Source: Mycobacterium sp. 3519A (GTDB lineage Bacteria; Actinomycetota; Actinomycetes; Mycobacteriales; Mycobacteriaceae). Taken from it: a stretch of DNA of 64,000 nucleotides. The translations under genes were made by a program, and so were the position numbers. Shown in pieces: positions 8,426-16,860 of this stretch; within the stretch, counting starts at the first letter, position 1; each line of letters starts with the position of its first letter. The stretch is from contig NZ_OESG01000013.1 of NCBI RefSeq assembly GCF_900240945.1, forward strand, positions 2,317,622 through 2,381,621, written 5' to 3'. The notes beneath the pieces are model-generated. The model was not told where the DNA came from. It did no database searches and saw only the letters and a program-made list of their open reading frames with translations.

Positions 8426-8956
8426 TCAGCCGTTGTCGACGTCGTGGGCGTGGTGAACGATGTCGTGCAGATGGTAGACGGCGATGGTCGCGACGGTGAA
8501 TTCGCTTCCGTTGCTCCGCAATCCGCGACGTGACCACGCGTCGGCAGGCACGTTGTCGTAGGTGTCGGCCACAATGCTTGCGGCATCGAACAATTCGGTC
8601 GCGACGGTGGCCGGGTCCTGCAATGCGTAGTCGTCAGCGATCGCCGTCTCGTCCTGGTCCCAGTTCGGAAACTGCGGTTCGTCCTCGGCGAGCATCAACT
8701 GAACGCGGTGATCGAAGATGCGGTGCACATCGCGGACGTGGCAGCCGTATTCCAGCGGGGACCACACGGCGGGCTGTCTGCGCTGCGCTGCGCCGGGTTC
8801 GCCGAGGCGCCGCAGCCAGTCCGTCGCGTCGGCGCGGATCCGGTCAGCGACCTGCGAGTGGTGCACCGCGGCGGGATCGAAGCCGCACTCCGGGCACGGG
8901 CGGGCCAACACCCAGGTCCAGTCCTTGGTGTCGGGTTCGATGGGTTCGGTGGTCAC
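8426..8956 (-). CDS. DinB-family protein
   Basis: DinB/YfiT-like four-helix protein of about 176 aa. Candidate metal-binding histidines lie in YGCHVRDVHRIFDHR (middle) and AVYHLHDIVHHAHDV (C-terminus), and a CPECGFD motif lies near the N-terminus. Some members are mycothiol- or bacillithiol-dependent transferases; the exact reaction is unknown. The GTG at 8956 (VTTEPIEPD) was chosen; an in-frame TTG at 8983 would add nine residues. Stand-alone gene convergent with the thioesterase. Confidence 0.78.
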   Translation of the reverse strand: MTTEPIEPDTKDWTWVLARPCPECGFDPAAVHHSQVADRIRADATDWLRRLGEPGAAQRRQPAVWSPLEYGCHVRDVHRIFDHRVQLMLAEDEPQFPNWDQDETAIADDYALQDPATVATELFDAASIVADTYDNVPADAWSRRGLRSNGSEFTVATIAVYHLHDIVHHAHDVDNG

Positions 8957-9009
8957 GTCACAAGTGTGGCAGCCGCTGCGCAATCGGTATCGCTATCTGA
9001 TTCGCCAGG

Positions 9010-10653
9010 TCATGCTTGTCCGCCGTCGAGCAGTGCGGACCTGAGCACGTCCAGCGGCAACCCACCGAGATCCAGCGCGCGGTTGTGGAACTCCCGCAGC
9101 GGCAGGTGAGGTGCGACGATCTCGTCGCGCAGTTGCTGCCAGATGCGTTGTCCGATCGCATACGACGGCGCCTGACCAGGCCAACCCAGATAGCGGTCCA
9201 ACTCGAAACGCAGATTCTCCTCGGCCATCGCACTGTGCGATTGCAGGAACACCCACGCCCGATCGGCATCCCACCGGCCGCCGTCCGGTGCGGTGAGCCC
9301 GCAGTGCACGCCGATGTCGAGCACCACGCGCGCGGCCCGGAAGCGTTGCGCGTCCAGCATTCCCATCCGGTTTCCGGCATCGTCGAGCCAACCGAGTTCG
9401 GCCATCAACCGCTCGGCGTACAGCGCCCATCCCTCGCCGTGACCCGACACCCAGCAGCCCATCCTGCGCCACCGATTCAAGCGGTCCGCAGACGCCACCG
9501 CGCGGCCGACCTGCAGGTGGTGACCGGGCACGCCTTCATGGAACACCGTGGTGGTTTCCTGCCAGGTGCGGAAGGTGTCCACACCGGGCGGCACCGACCA
9601 CCACATCCGTCCCGGTCGACTCAGGTCCTCCGACGGCCCGGTGTAGTAGATGCCGCCGGTGTGCGTCGGGGCGATCCGGCACTCGAGCGTCCGCAACGCA
9701 GGCTCGATGTCGAAGTGCGTCTTGGCCAGCGATTCCACGGCGCGATCGGAAAGATCCTGCATCCAAGCCTGCAGTGCATCGGTGCCATGCACCAGATAAC
9801 GAGGTTCGTCGTCGAGTCGACGCAACGCGTCGCTGACCGACGCCCCTGGGTACAGTCGGTCGGCGATCGATTCCTGCTCGGCAACAATGCTTTCCAGCAG
9901 CCGAAGGCCCCACTCGTACGTCTCGTCCAGGTCGACCGACGTCCCCAGGAACTGCCGCGACAGCAGTTGATACACCTCACGGCCGAACGCATCTTCCTGC
10001 CGCGCGTGCGGGGCGATCTCGTCACGCAGTACGGTGGCGAGCCCTGCGTACGCGTCGGCGGCAGCGGACGCATGCTGCTGCAGTTCCGCGTGCAGCACAG
10101 CGTTGTTCGGCGCCGCGTCGGCCACCATCTCGACGAACAACTGCTGGATCTGGGCCGCCTGTTGGATGCAGCGCGCGACCTGTCGGGCCGCGGGCGCACG
10201 CCCGGCCGCCACCGCCGCGCGCAGTGCGTCGGCGTAACCGGCCGCCCGGGTGGGTACTTTCGACATCCGCTTGCCGATCAACGCCCAGTCGTCGTCGGTG
10301 TCGGTGGCCATCAGATCGAACACGTCGCGCATCGACTGCAGCGGCGACGCGATCACGTTGAGTTCGCCGACATCCAACCGCGCGTCGTGCAATTCGATCT
10401 GAAGGCCGAGTCGCTCCCGCATCGCGGCGATCGTCACCCGGTCGACCTCGTCGGCGGCGGTCACTCCGTCGAGTTCGCGCAGCGCCGCGCGCGCCGCGTC
10501 CACCCTCGCGTCGACACCGTCGGGGGAGTAGTCCGTGATCTCGTCGTCGTGGCCGAGGATGCCCATTTCTGTTGCCGCGCAGGGATCCAACGACGCGAAC
10601 GTGTCGAGGTAGCGTTCGGCGACGGCATCGACGGCCGTTGGCGGCCTAGCCAA
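9010..10653 (-). CDS. DUF885-family metallopeptidase-like protein
   Basis: About 547-residue DUF885 protein, a family of presumed zinc carboxypeptidase/aminopeptidase-like enzymes. The diagnostic motif is HEGVPGHHLQ near residue 372, with the helical segments VSGHGEGWALYAERLMAELG and HSAMAEENLRFELDRYLGWPGQ as expected downstream. No signal peptide is seen. The TTG at 10653, overlapping the last codons of the preceding metallopeptidase, gives MARPPTAVDAVAERYLD; longer in-frame starts exist but run through the neighbour's coding frame. It is probably co-translated with that neighbour. Confidence 0.85.
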   Translation of the reverse strand: MARPPTAVDAVAERYLDTFASLDPCAATEMGILGHDDEITDYSPDGVDARVDAARAALRELDGVTAADEVDRVTIAAMRERLGLQIELHDARLDVGELNVIASPLQSMRDVFDLMATDTDDDWALIGKRMSKVPTRAAGYADALRAAVAAGRAPAARQVARCIQQAAQIQQLFVEMVADAAPNNAVLHAELQQHASAAADAYAGLATVLRDEIAPHARQEDAFGREVYQLLSRQFLGTSVDLDETYEWGLRLLESIVAEQESIADRLYPGASVSDALRRLDDEPRYLVHGTDALQAWMQDLSDRAVESLAKTHFDIEPALRTLECRIAPTHTGGIYYTGPSEDLSRPGRMWWSVPPGVDTFRTWQETTTVFHEGVPGHHLQVGRAVASADRLNRWRRMGCWVSGHGEGWALYAERLMAELGWLDDAGNRMGMLDAQRFRAARVVLDIGVHCGLTAPDGGRWDADRAWVFLQSHSAMAEENLRFELDRYLGWPGQAPSYAIGQRIWQQLRDEIVAPHLPLREFHNRALDLGGLPLDVLRSALLDGGQA

Positions 10654-11533
10654 GGTTGTTCGTCGCGAAGGTGTCGCACTTGTTGGGGTCGCCGGTCTGG
10701 TAGCCGACGGTGAACCACTTCTGCCGCTGCGCCGACGACCCGTGTGTCCACGATTCCGGGTTGACCCGGCCGGTGGCCTGCTTCTGGATCCGGTCGTCAC
10801 CCACCGACGACGCTGCCGACAGCGCATCGGCAATGTCCTTGTCGCTCAACGGTTCAAGGTACGGCACGCCGGTGCTCTCCTGTTTCGTGATCGCTGCGTA
10901 GTGCGCCCACACGCCGGCGTAGCAGTCCGCCTGGAGTTCGGTGCGCACCCCGGCGCCGGTGGCACCCTCCGGATCGCGTTGTGCGCGGCCCAGAATGCCC
11001 TGCAGATTCTGCACATGGTGACCGTACTCGTGGGCCACCACGTACTCCTGCGCGAGCGGACCGCCGCTGGAACCGAATTGGTCGACGAGCACCTGGAAGA
11101 AGTCGGTGTCGAAGTAGGCGGTTCGATCCACCGGACAGTAGAACGGGCCGACGGACGTGTCGGCGGGGCCGCAGCCGGTCTGCACCGAGCCGTGGAACAA
11201 CACGGTGTGCGGCGGGGTGTAGCCGCGAAGCAGCTGCTGCCACACGCCGTCGACGGAGTTCGTCGTCGCCGCCACCCGGCATTCCACGAATTTGTTGGCG
11301 TCAGCTCCGGTCTTGCAGTGGCTCAGGTCGTAGCCCGGCGCCTCGACACCGCCGGTGTCGATCTGCTGTTGCTGGGGCACGACAGAACTGGGATCGACAC
11401 CGAGAAACAGCGCGAGCACCACGATGATCAAGCCACCCAGCCCGCCGCCGATCGCGATGCCGCGGCCTGGCCCGCGGCCGCCGCCGGTGGAGATGTTGCT
11501 CGTGTCGATCTGCATACCCTCGTTGAAGGTCAT
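10646..11533 (-). CDS. Neutral zinc metallopeptidase, YpfJ/KPN_02809 family (Rv2575c-like)
   Basis: Membrane-anchored putative zinc metallopeptidase of 295 aa. A Gly-rich N-terminus precedes one membrane segment (IGGGLGGLIIVVLALFLG, about residues 27-44), and the rest would be outside the membrane. The zinc motif HEYGHH lies in YVVAHEYGHHVQN, followed by the helix TELQADCYAGVWAHYA with the third ligand. Four or more Cys fit oxidised folding. It matches, from memory, Rv2575c over its whole length. The ATG follows GGAGACGGAG. The substrate is unknown. The DUF885 gene overlaps its 3' end by 8 nt, forming a two-peptidase unit. Confidence 0.9.
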   Translation of the reverse strand: MTFNEGMQIDTSNISTGGGRGPGRGIAIGGGLGGLIIVVLALFLGVDPSSVVPQQQQIDTGGVEAPGYDLSHCKTGADANKFVECRVAATTNSVDGVWQQLLRGYTPPHTVLFHGSVQTGCGPADTSVGPFYCPVDRTAYFDTDFFQVLVDQFGSSGGPLAQEYVVAHEYGHHVQNLQGILGRAQRDPEGATGAGVRTELQADCYAGVWAHYAAITKQESTGVPYLEPLSDKDIADALSAASSVGDDRIQKQATGRVNPESWTHGSSAQRQKWFTVGYQTGDPNKCDTFATNNLG

Positions 11534-11594
11534 CGCACCGCTCCGTCTCCTTGTCCACCCAGGTCTGCCCAGCTTCGCACACTACGATTTGGGC

Positions 11595-13094
11595 GTGGCA
11601 GTCCTTGCCGGACATTCGATCATCGCGCACACCGGCCTTGGAGATCTGCGCGGCACGACCGAGGCCGGGGTGGGCGTCTGGCGCGGCGTGCCGTATGCGG
11701 AGCAGCCGGTCGGCGAACGTCGTTTTCTGGCGCCCGCGCCGCTGCAGCCGTGGACCGGTGTGCGCGACGCGGTCGAACACGGACCGCTGCCGCCGCAGAG
11801 CAAGTCGTTCGTCGGCGGCGGTCGCGACGATCCGAAGGTGCGCGACGAGGCCTGTCTGACGCTGCAAGTCTGGTCGCCCGACACAAGCGGCTCGCTGCCG
11901 GTGATGGTGTGGATCCCCGGCGGTGCATTCGTCTACGGGGCTGGACAGTTCCAGCTCTACAACGGGTCGCGGCTGGCCGCCAACGGGAACGTCGTCGTGG
12001 TCAACATCACCTACCGGATCGGAGTCTTCGGCGGCTTCGAACTGTCCTCTCTCGGTGACGGGTTCGACGACAACCTCGCGCTGCGCGACCAGATCGCCGC
12101 GCTGCAATGGGTTCGGGACAACATCGCGGCGTTCGGCGGCGACCCCGACCGGGTGACGGTGTTCGGCGAATCGGCGGGTGCGACGTCGGTGCTCGCGCTG
12201 CTGGCCAGCCCGGCGGCCGACGGACTGTTCCACCGCGCGATCGCCCAGAGTCCCGCACTGCCGCTGATCGCCGACCGCGACCTGCGGGCGAGGCGGGCGC
12301 ACGAATTCCTGAAGCGGCTAGGCGTGCGCCCGGCCGAGGTGAAGGCGTTACCGCAGCGGCAACTGCGCCGCGCCGCGGGCCTGCTGCAGCTCAAGAGCGC
12401 GTCGACGACGCCGACGCTCGCCTACGGCTTGACCTACGGTGTCGACCTGCTGCCGAACCATCCCGTCGATGCGGCGCGGGCGGGCACGCTGGCGCGGATG
12501 CCGCTGATCATCGGCACCAACAGCCATGAGGCGTCGATGTTCGCCTGGACCAAACCGCCGATGCTGCCCACCACCGTCGGATCCATCGACGCCTACCTCG
12601 ACCGCGTCGCCCCCGATGCCAAGGACCGAGTGCTCGCCGCGTATCCGGACTATCCGCGTCGGCGGGCGTTGGTGGCGTTCGGATCGGATTGCATGTTCGG
12701 CGTGCCGGCATGGGCGTTCGCCGACGCGTACAGCGCCCATGCGCCGACGCACATGTACCGGTTCGACCATTTCGGTTGGAGCCTGCGGGTTCTCGGCCTC
12801 GGCGCCACTCATGGCAGCGAGATCGTGCACATTCAGCACAGCTACGCCTCGTTCATCGGGCGCAAGTTGCACCCGTTGGGCCGGCGGCTGCAGCCACCGG
12901 TCGGCAGGCGCATGCAACGTGCCTGGCTGGACTTCGCTGCGCAGATGTCCGGGGAGATCCATTGGTCCAGCGGACACGACTGGCCGGTCTACGACACTGC
13001 GCACCGCTACACCCGCATCATCGAGACGGCGCGCGACTCGGTCGTCGAGGATCCCGACGCGGACCGCCGCAAGGCGTGGGCGGCCTTGTACTAG
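11595..13094 (+). CDS. Type-B carboxylesterase
   Basis: Alpha/beta-hydrolase carboxylesterase of 499 aa. It shows the oxyanion segment VWIPGGAFVYGAG, the conserved EACLTLQVWSP block, the nucleophile elbow FGESAG near residue 195 and a C-terminal GLGATHGSEI with the likely catalytic His. No signal peptide is seen, so the enzyme is cytosolic or non-classically exported. GTG 11595 was selected because TACGAT at 11583-11588 lies exactly 6 nt upstream, giving a leaderless mRNA. It is divergent from the YpfJ-type gene. Substrates are probably lipophilic esters. Confidence 0.88.
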   Translation: MAVLAGHSIIAHTGLGDLRGTTEAGVGVWRGVPYAEQPVGERRFLAPAPLQPWTGVRDAVEHGPLPPQSKSFVGGGRDDPKVRDEACLTLQVWSPDTSGSLPVMVWIPGGAFVYGAGQFQLYNGSRLAANGNVVVVNITYRIGVFGGFELSSLGDGFDDNLALRDQIAALQWVRDNIAAFGGDPDRVTVFGESAGATSVLALLASPAADGLFHRAIAQSPALPLIADRDLRARRAHEFLKRLGVRPAEVKALPQRQLRRAAGLLQLKSASTTPTLAYGLTYGVDLLPNHPVDAARAGTLARMPLIIGTNSHEASMFAWTKPPMLPTTVGSIDAYLDRVAPDAKDRVLAAYPDYPRRRALVAFGSDCMFGVPAWAFADAYSAHAPTHMYRFDHFGWSLRVLGLGATHGSEIVHIQHSYASFIGRKLHPLGRRLQPPVGRRMQRAWLDFAAQMSGEIHWSSGHDWPVYDTAHRYTRIIETARDSVVEDPDADRRKAWAALY

Positions 13095-13097
13095 GTT

Positions 13098-13162
13098 GCG
13101 CCGAAACGGCATTCCGGCACGCCTCTACTCGAACTTTCCGTGCTGGAATGCCGTTTCGGCGC
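13098..13162. repeat. Palindromic repeat element, copy 1
   Basis: Two 24-nt arms, beginning GCGCCGAAACGGCATTCC and pairing with the mirror sequence ending in GGAATGCCGTTTCGGCGC, have only one G-T wobble and enclose the loop CCTCTACTCGAACTTTC. It lies 3 nt after the carboxylesterase stop and 12 nt before the convergent gene's stop. A second copy with the identical 17-nt loop is at 13969-14031. It may terminate both genes and is probably a dispersed element. Confidence 0.85.
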
Positions 13163-13174
13163 AGCCACTTACCT

Positions 13175-13774
13175 TCAGTGGCAGGACGCGCCGTGGCAGA
13201 TCGTCTTCTTGCCGCCACCTATCGCGTCCGCGCGACCGCCGGAGGTCGCCACGGCGGTGTTGTTGTCGCCCGTCCCCGAGTACGCCATGCTGCCCTCGTT
13301 GACTGCGGTGGCCTTGTTGTTGTTGCCATTGGATGCTCGGGCGAATCCGCCGTTGATCGCGGTGGCGCTGAGGTTCGTTCCGTCATTCACCGACGCGAAT
13401 GTGCCGCCACCGCCGACTGCCTTCGCGGAGCTGTTGCTGGCTGAGCCGAAAACGAAAGCGTCCCCGCCGTTTACGGCAATCACTTTGTTACCGGACCCGC
13501 TCTGGGTGTTGATACCGGACTCGCTCCGATTCGCCTGGGTTCCGCCGACCGCGACCGCGACGTTGTGATCGCCCACCGCACCGGAATTCGCCGAGCTGAA
13601 GCCCTTCTGCACCCGTTGGGTGCCGTTGACGGAGACCGACACACTCGCATTCCCGGAGTCACTCGTCGACCCGGCGGTCGCCGGCTTGGCCCACGCGGCC
13701 GGCGCGGCAACCCCCAGCGCCAGCAGTGGAGAACCGACCCCCACGGTTACGGCTGCCAATACTGCCTTTTTCAT
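13175..13774 (-). CDS. Secreted Gly/Asn/Ser/Ala-rich repeat protein
   Basis: Family not recognised. It encodes 199 aa: a clear signal peptide (MKKAVLAAVTVGVGSPLLAL..., probable cleavage after AWA) and a mature chain of about 170 residues. The chain is made of short loose repeats built on N-x-A-x-A and GG-x-A, for example NNKATAVNEG, DNNTAVATSGG and NLSATAINGG. That pattern resembles left-handed beta-roll or beta-helix proteins, which is an inference. The last residues ICHGASCH contain the only mature cysteines, probably a disulfide. The ATG at 13774 follows AGAGGAG. An AT-rich palindrome upstream probably regulates it. Confidence 0.8.
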   Translation of the reverse strand: MKKAVLAAVTVGVGSPLLALGVAAPAAWAKPATAGSTSDSGNASVSVSVNGTQRVQKGFSSANSGAVGDHNVAVAVGGTQANRSESGINTQSGSGNKVIAVNGGDAFVFGSASNSSAKAVGGGGTFASVNDGTNLSATAINGGFARASNGNNNKATAVNEGSMAYSGTGDNNTAVATSGGRADAIGGGKKTICHGASCH

Positions 13775-13809
13775 CAAATCTCCTCTCAGTGCCGCGCTCC
13801 GTCGAGTCA

Positions 13810-13837
13810 GCATATTAGCTAGGAGTAGCTAATATGC
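13810..13837. promoter_or_regulatory. AT-rich palindrome upstream of the secreted-protein gene
   Basis: Perfect 12-nt arms GCATATTAGCTA and TAGCTAATATGC flank GGAG, starting 36 nt upstream of the secreted protein's ATG. Such an AT-rich symmetric site in a GC-rich genome looks like a regulator-binding site or part of the promoter. Confidence 0.65.
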
Positions 13838-13968
13838 GCGCAACTTCGTGGAAAACAGCACACGCGGAGGGATCTTGAAGCTTGCTGTTACCGGGCGACC
13901 GCATGCCGAGGCGCGCCGGGACGCCGGGGGCTTCATAGCCGTCGCCCAGTGAGACCACGAGCAGATCT

Positions 13969-14031
13969 GCGCCGAAACGGTATTCCAGCACGCCTCTACT
14001 CGAACTTTCCGTGCCGGAATGCCGTTTCGGC
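13969..14031. repeat. Palindromic repeat element, copy 2
   Basis: Same element as at 13098-13162, in the same orientation with the identical loop CCTCTACTCGAACTTTC and arms that differ at a few positions. It lies 15 nt beyond the stop of the reductase gene (14047), so it may act as its terminator. The 130 nt between 13838 and 13968 hold no gene that I can support. Confidence 0.85.
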
Positions 14032-14046
14032 ACCAGGAGTAGATGT

Positions 14047-14928
14047 CTAGCCGGGGCCGTCGCTGGCCGCGGCCAAGATCGGCACCAGCACTTCGCTGAT
14101 CGGGGCCGCGATGCCGTACGCGGCGGCCTTGCGCAGCACGACGCCGTTGCGGATATCCCACTCCAGCGCGCGACCCGCCTGACGATCGGTCAACATCGAC
14201 GTGGTGATGTCGGGCGGCCCCTGCGCCAGCATGCCGACGATCTCGTCGATCACCCGCTCGTCGAGGTGGGCGCCGTCGGCCCGCGCCACGGCAAGGCATT
14301 CGGCCAGATAGCGGCGGCCCAGCGCGGCCACGTCGTCGCGGCGGAAGATGCCCGCGCGCCGCCCAGACAACACCATGAGGCCGACCACCGCGTTGACCAG
14401 CAGCTTGCGCCACGCGGCAGTGACGAAGTCGGGGTCCAACTCGACCGTGACGCCTGCCCCGCGTAACAACTCGGCGAGCGTCGCCGCCGCCTCGGTGTCC
14501 GGCAGCACCAGCCGAGGTTGCGTACGCACCCGCACCCAGCGCTGCGGTTGCACCTCCGACGAAACCCAGATCGCCGCGGGCACCACCGTCGACGACGGGC
14601 AGAACCGGCCGACCCGCTCGACCTGTTCGACGCCGTTCTGCAGCGCGCACACGATCGTGTGGTCATCGCACAGCCGCGCCAACCAGTCGCCTGCCTGTTC
14701 GTTCTGGGTGTCCTTGACCGCGATGAACACCACGTCGACCGTCTCGTCGGCGTCGGCGGGATCGGTGTGCACCGGACCGGGGAGCACAATCGGCTCGCGG
14801 TCGTCGGGCCGCACCTCGATCTCGTCGCGCCCGGTGCGCCCGCACAGCAGGACCGAATGACCCGCGGCGTGCAGATATGCACCGACGGTCGCGCCGATTG
14901 CGCCGGGTCCGATCAAAGCGATGCTCAT
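14047..14928 (-). CDS. 2-dehydropantoate 2-reductase-like (ApbA/PanE family; Rv2573-like)
   Basis: NADPH-dependent reductase of 293 aa. The N-terminal Rossmann motif [18 protein letters not shown] (GxGxxG) is followed by the NADP-binding LLCGRTGR and FIAVKDTQN segments. The C-terminal helical domain holds [14 protein letters not shown] with the catalytic Lys, and [12 protein letters not shown]. It would reduce ketopantoate to pantoate in pantothenate synthesis, but many relatives have other substrates. ATG 14928 (MSIALIGPG) was chosen over an upstream in-frame start because it begins right at the first beta strand. It is divergent from aspS, as Rv2573 is from Rv2572c. Confidence 0.88.
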   Translation of the reverse strand: MSIALIGPGAIGATVGAYLHAAGHSVLLCGRTGRDEIEVRPDDREPIVLPGPVHTDPADADETVDVVFIAVKDTQNEQAGDWLARLCDDHTIVCALQNGVEQVERVGRFCPSSTVVPAAIWVSSEVQPQRWVRVRTQPRLVLPDTEAAATLAELLRGAGVTVELDPDFVTAAWRKLLVNAVVGLMVLSGRRAGIFRRDDVAALGRRYLAECLAVARADGAHLDERVIDEIVGMLAQGPPDITTSMLTDRQAGRALEWDIRNGVVLRKAAAYGIAAPISEVLVPILAAASDGPG

Positions 14929-15000
14929 GCCCACGGGGGCCAAGCTACGCCCCACTACACTGTGGCAGTCCTGTCGTCAGGCCTTTCCCAGGGAGTTTTT

Positions 15001-16860
15001 GTGCTGCGCACACATGCCGCCGGTTCGCTGCGGTCCACCGATGCCGGACAGAAGGTGACCCTCGCCGGCTGGGTGGCGCGTCGCCGCGACCACGGCGGCG
15101 TCATCTTCATCGACCTTCGCGACGCCTCCGGGGTGTCGCAAGTGGTGTTCCGCGAGGGCGACGTGCTGGCCGCGGCGCATCGACTGCGCGCAGAGTTCTG
15201 CATCGCCGTGGACGGCGTCGTCGAGGTCCGCCCGCAGGGCAACGAGAATCCGGAAATCCCCACCGGCGACATCGAGATCAACGCGACGACGCTGACCGTG
15301 CTGGGGGAGAGCGCGCCGCTGCCGTTCCAGCTCGATGAGACCGCAGGCGAAGAGGCCAGGCTGAAATACCGCTACCTGGATCTGCGCCGCGAGGGTCCTG
15401 GTGCGGCAATTCGCTTGCGCTCCAAGGCGAATGCCGCCGCGCGCGCGGTGCTGGCCGACCACGACTTCGTCGAGATCGAAACCCCGACGATGACGCGGTC
15501 GACGCCCGAGGGCGCGCGCGACTTCCTGGTGCCTGCCCGACTGCAGCCGGGCTCGTTCTACGCGCTGCCGCAGAGCCCGCAGCTGTTCAAGCAGCTGCTG
15601 ATGGTCGCGGGCATGGAGCGCTACTACCAGATCGCCCGCTGCTACCGCGACGAGGACTTCCGCGCCGACCGGCAACCGGAATTCACCCAGCTCGACATGG
15701 AGCTCAGCTTCGTCGACACCGAGGACGTCATCGCGATCTCCGAGCAGATCATCAAGGCGCTGTGGGCGCTGATCGGCTACGACGTGCCGACCCCGCTGCC
15801 GCGCATGACCTACGCCGACGCGATGCGGCGCTACGGCTCGGACAAGCCCGACCTGCGGTTCGGACTGGAACTCGTCGAGTGCACCGACTACTTCTCCGAC
15901 ACCGCGTTCCGCGTGTTCCAAGCGCCCTACGTCGGCGCCGTCGTCATGCCGGGCGGTGCATCGCAGCCGCGCCGCACGCTCGACGGCTGGCAGGAGTTCG
16001 CCAAGCAGCGCGGGCACCGCGGGCTGGCCTATGTGCTGGTGGGCGATGACGGCGAACTGGGCGGCCCGGTGGCCAAGAACCTGTCCGACGCCGAGCGCGA
16101 CGGGCTGGCCGCGCATGTCGGCGCCTCGCCCGGCGACTGCATCTTCTTCTCGGCGGGCCCGGCCAAGTCGTCGCGGGCGCTGCTCGGCGCCGTGCGCATC
16201 GAGATCGCCAAGCGGCAGGAGCTGATCGATCCGAACGCCTGGGCGTTCACCTGGATCATCGACCCGCCGCTGTTCGAACCCGCCGACGAGGCCACCGCGC
16301 ACGGCGACGTGGCCGTGGGCTCGGGTGCGTGGACCGCGGTGCACCATGCGTTCACCGCCCCCAAGCCGGAGTTCGAGGACAGCATCGACACCGATCCCGG
16401 CGCGGTGCTGGCCGACGCCTATGACGTGGTGTGCAACGGCAACGAAATCGGCGGCGGCTCGATCCGTATCCACCGCCGCGACATCCAGGAGAAGGTGTTC
16501 GCGGTGATGGGCATCGACAAGGCCGAGGCCGAGGAGAAGTTCGGATTCCTGTTGGAGGCGTTCACCTTCGGCGCACCGCCGCACGGCGGCATCGCGTTCG
16601 GATGGGACCGCATCAACGCGCTGCTGTCGGGCATGGACTCGATCCGCGAGGTGATCGCGTTCCCGAAGTCGGGCGGCGGTGTCGACCCGCTCACCGGTGC
16701 GCCCGCGCCGATCACGCCGCAGCAGCGGAAAGAATCCGGGATCGACGCACGGAGCCGCTCTGGCGGCGACATCAGGGCAGGGAGCCGCTCTGGCGGCGAC
16801 ATCGGGGCAGGGAGCCGCTCTGGCGGCGACATTGAGCCTGGGCCGGAGGCCAAGGCCTAG
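15001..16860 (+). CDS. aspS: Aspartyl-tRNA synthetase with a repeat-bearing tail
   Basis: Class IIb aspartyl-tRNA synthetase of 619 aa, slightly longer than the roughly 596 expected. The N-terminal OB fold binds the anticodon ([21 protein letters not shown]). The catalytic core has [21 protein letters not shown], motif 2 [19 protein letters not shown], the bacterial GAD insertion and motif 3 [13 protein letters not shown] 15001 follows GGGAG with 5 nt spacing; TACACT at 14954 is a possible -10. After [14 protein letters not shown] the C-terminus carries three tandem 10-residue repeats (RSRSGGDI...), which account for the extra length and should be disordered. Mycobacterial AspRS is generally non-discriminating, also making Asp-tRNA(Asn). 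Confidence 0.97.
   Translation: MLRTHAAGSLRSTDAGQKVTLAGWVARRRDHGGVIFIDLRDASGVSQVVFREGDVLAAAHRLRAEFCIAVDGVVEVRPQGNENPEIPTGDIEINATTLTVLGESAPLPFQLDETAGEEARLKYRYLDLRREGPGAAIRLRSKANAAARAVLADHDFVEIETPTMTRSTPEGARDFLVPARLQPGSFYALPQSPQLFKQLLMVAGMERYYQIARCYRDEDFRADRQPEFTQLDMELSFVDTEDVIAISEQIIKALWALIGYDVPTPLPRMTYADAMRRYGSDKPDLRFGLELVECTDYFSDTAFRVFQAPYVGAVVMPGGASQPRRTLDGWQEFAKQRGHRGLAYVLVGDDGELGGPVAKNLSDAERDGLAAHVGASPGDCIFFSAGPAKSSRALLGAVRIEIAKRQELIDPNAWAFTWIIDPPLFEPADEATAHGDVAVGSGAWTAVHHAFTAPKPEFEDSIDTDPGAVLADAYDVVCNGNEIGGGSIRIHRRDIQEKVFAVMGIDKAEAEEKFGFLLEAFTFGAPPHGGIAFGWDRINALLSGMDSIREVIAFPKSGGGVDPLTGAPAPITPQQRKESGIDARSRSGGDIRAGSRSGGDIGAGSRSGGDIEPGPEAKA
16751..16840 (+). repeat. 30-bp tandem repeat (3 copies) inside aspS
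   Basis: Three head-to-tail 30-bp units start at 16751, 16781 and 16811. The conserved part is GGAGCCGCTCT followed by GGCGGCGACAT; the third unit diverges at its end. Each unit has a small GCCGC-TCTG-GCGGC hairpin. The period is a multiple of three, so the aspS frame stays open. The same core recurs with a 29-bp period after yjbQ (48772-48844). Confidence 0.95.

Noticed and set aside
13838..13968. Possible minus-strand gene fragment reading VVSLGDGYEAPGVPARLG
   Set aside because: Too short, with no start and no family that I can name; treated as noncoding.
14977..16584. A 535-codon minus-strand frame inside aspS
   Set aside because: Pure antisense shadow of an essential gene; no motif or ribosome site.
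16751..16840. CRISPR-like array in the aspS tail and after yjbQ
   Set aside because: There are only three direct copies, the intervening bases are conserved rather than unique spacers, and no cas genes are present.
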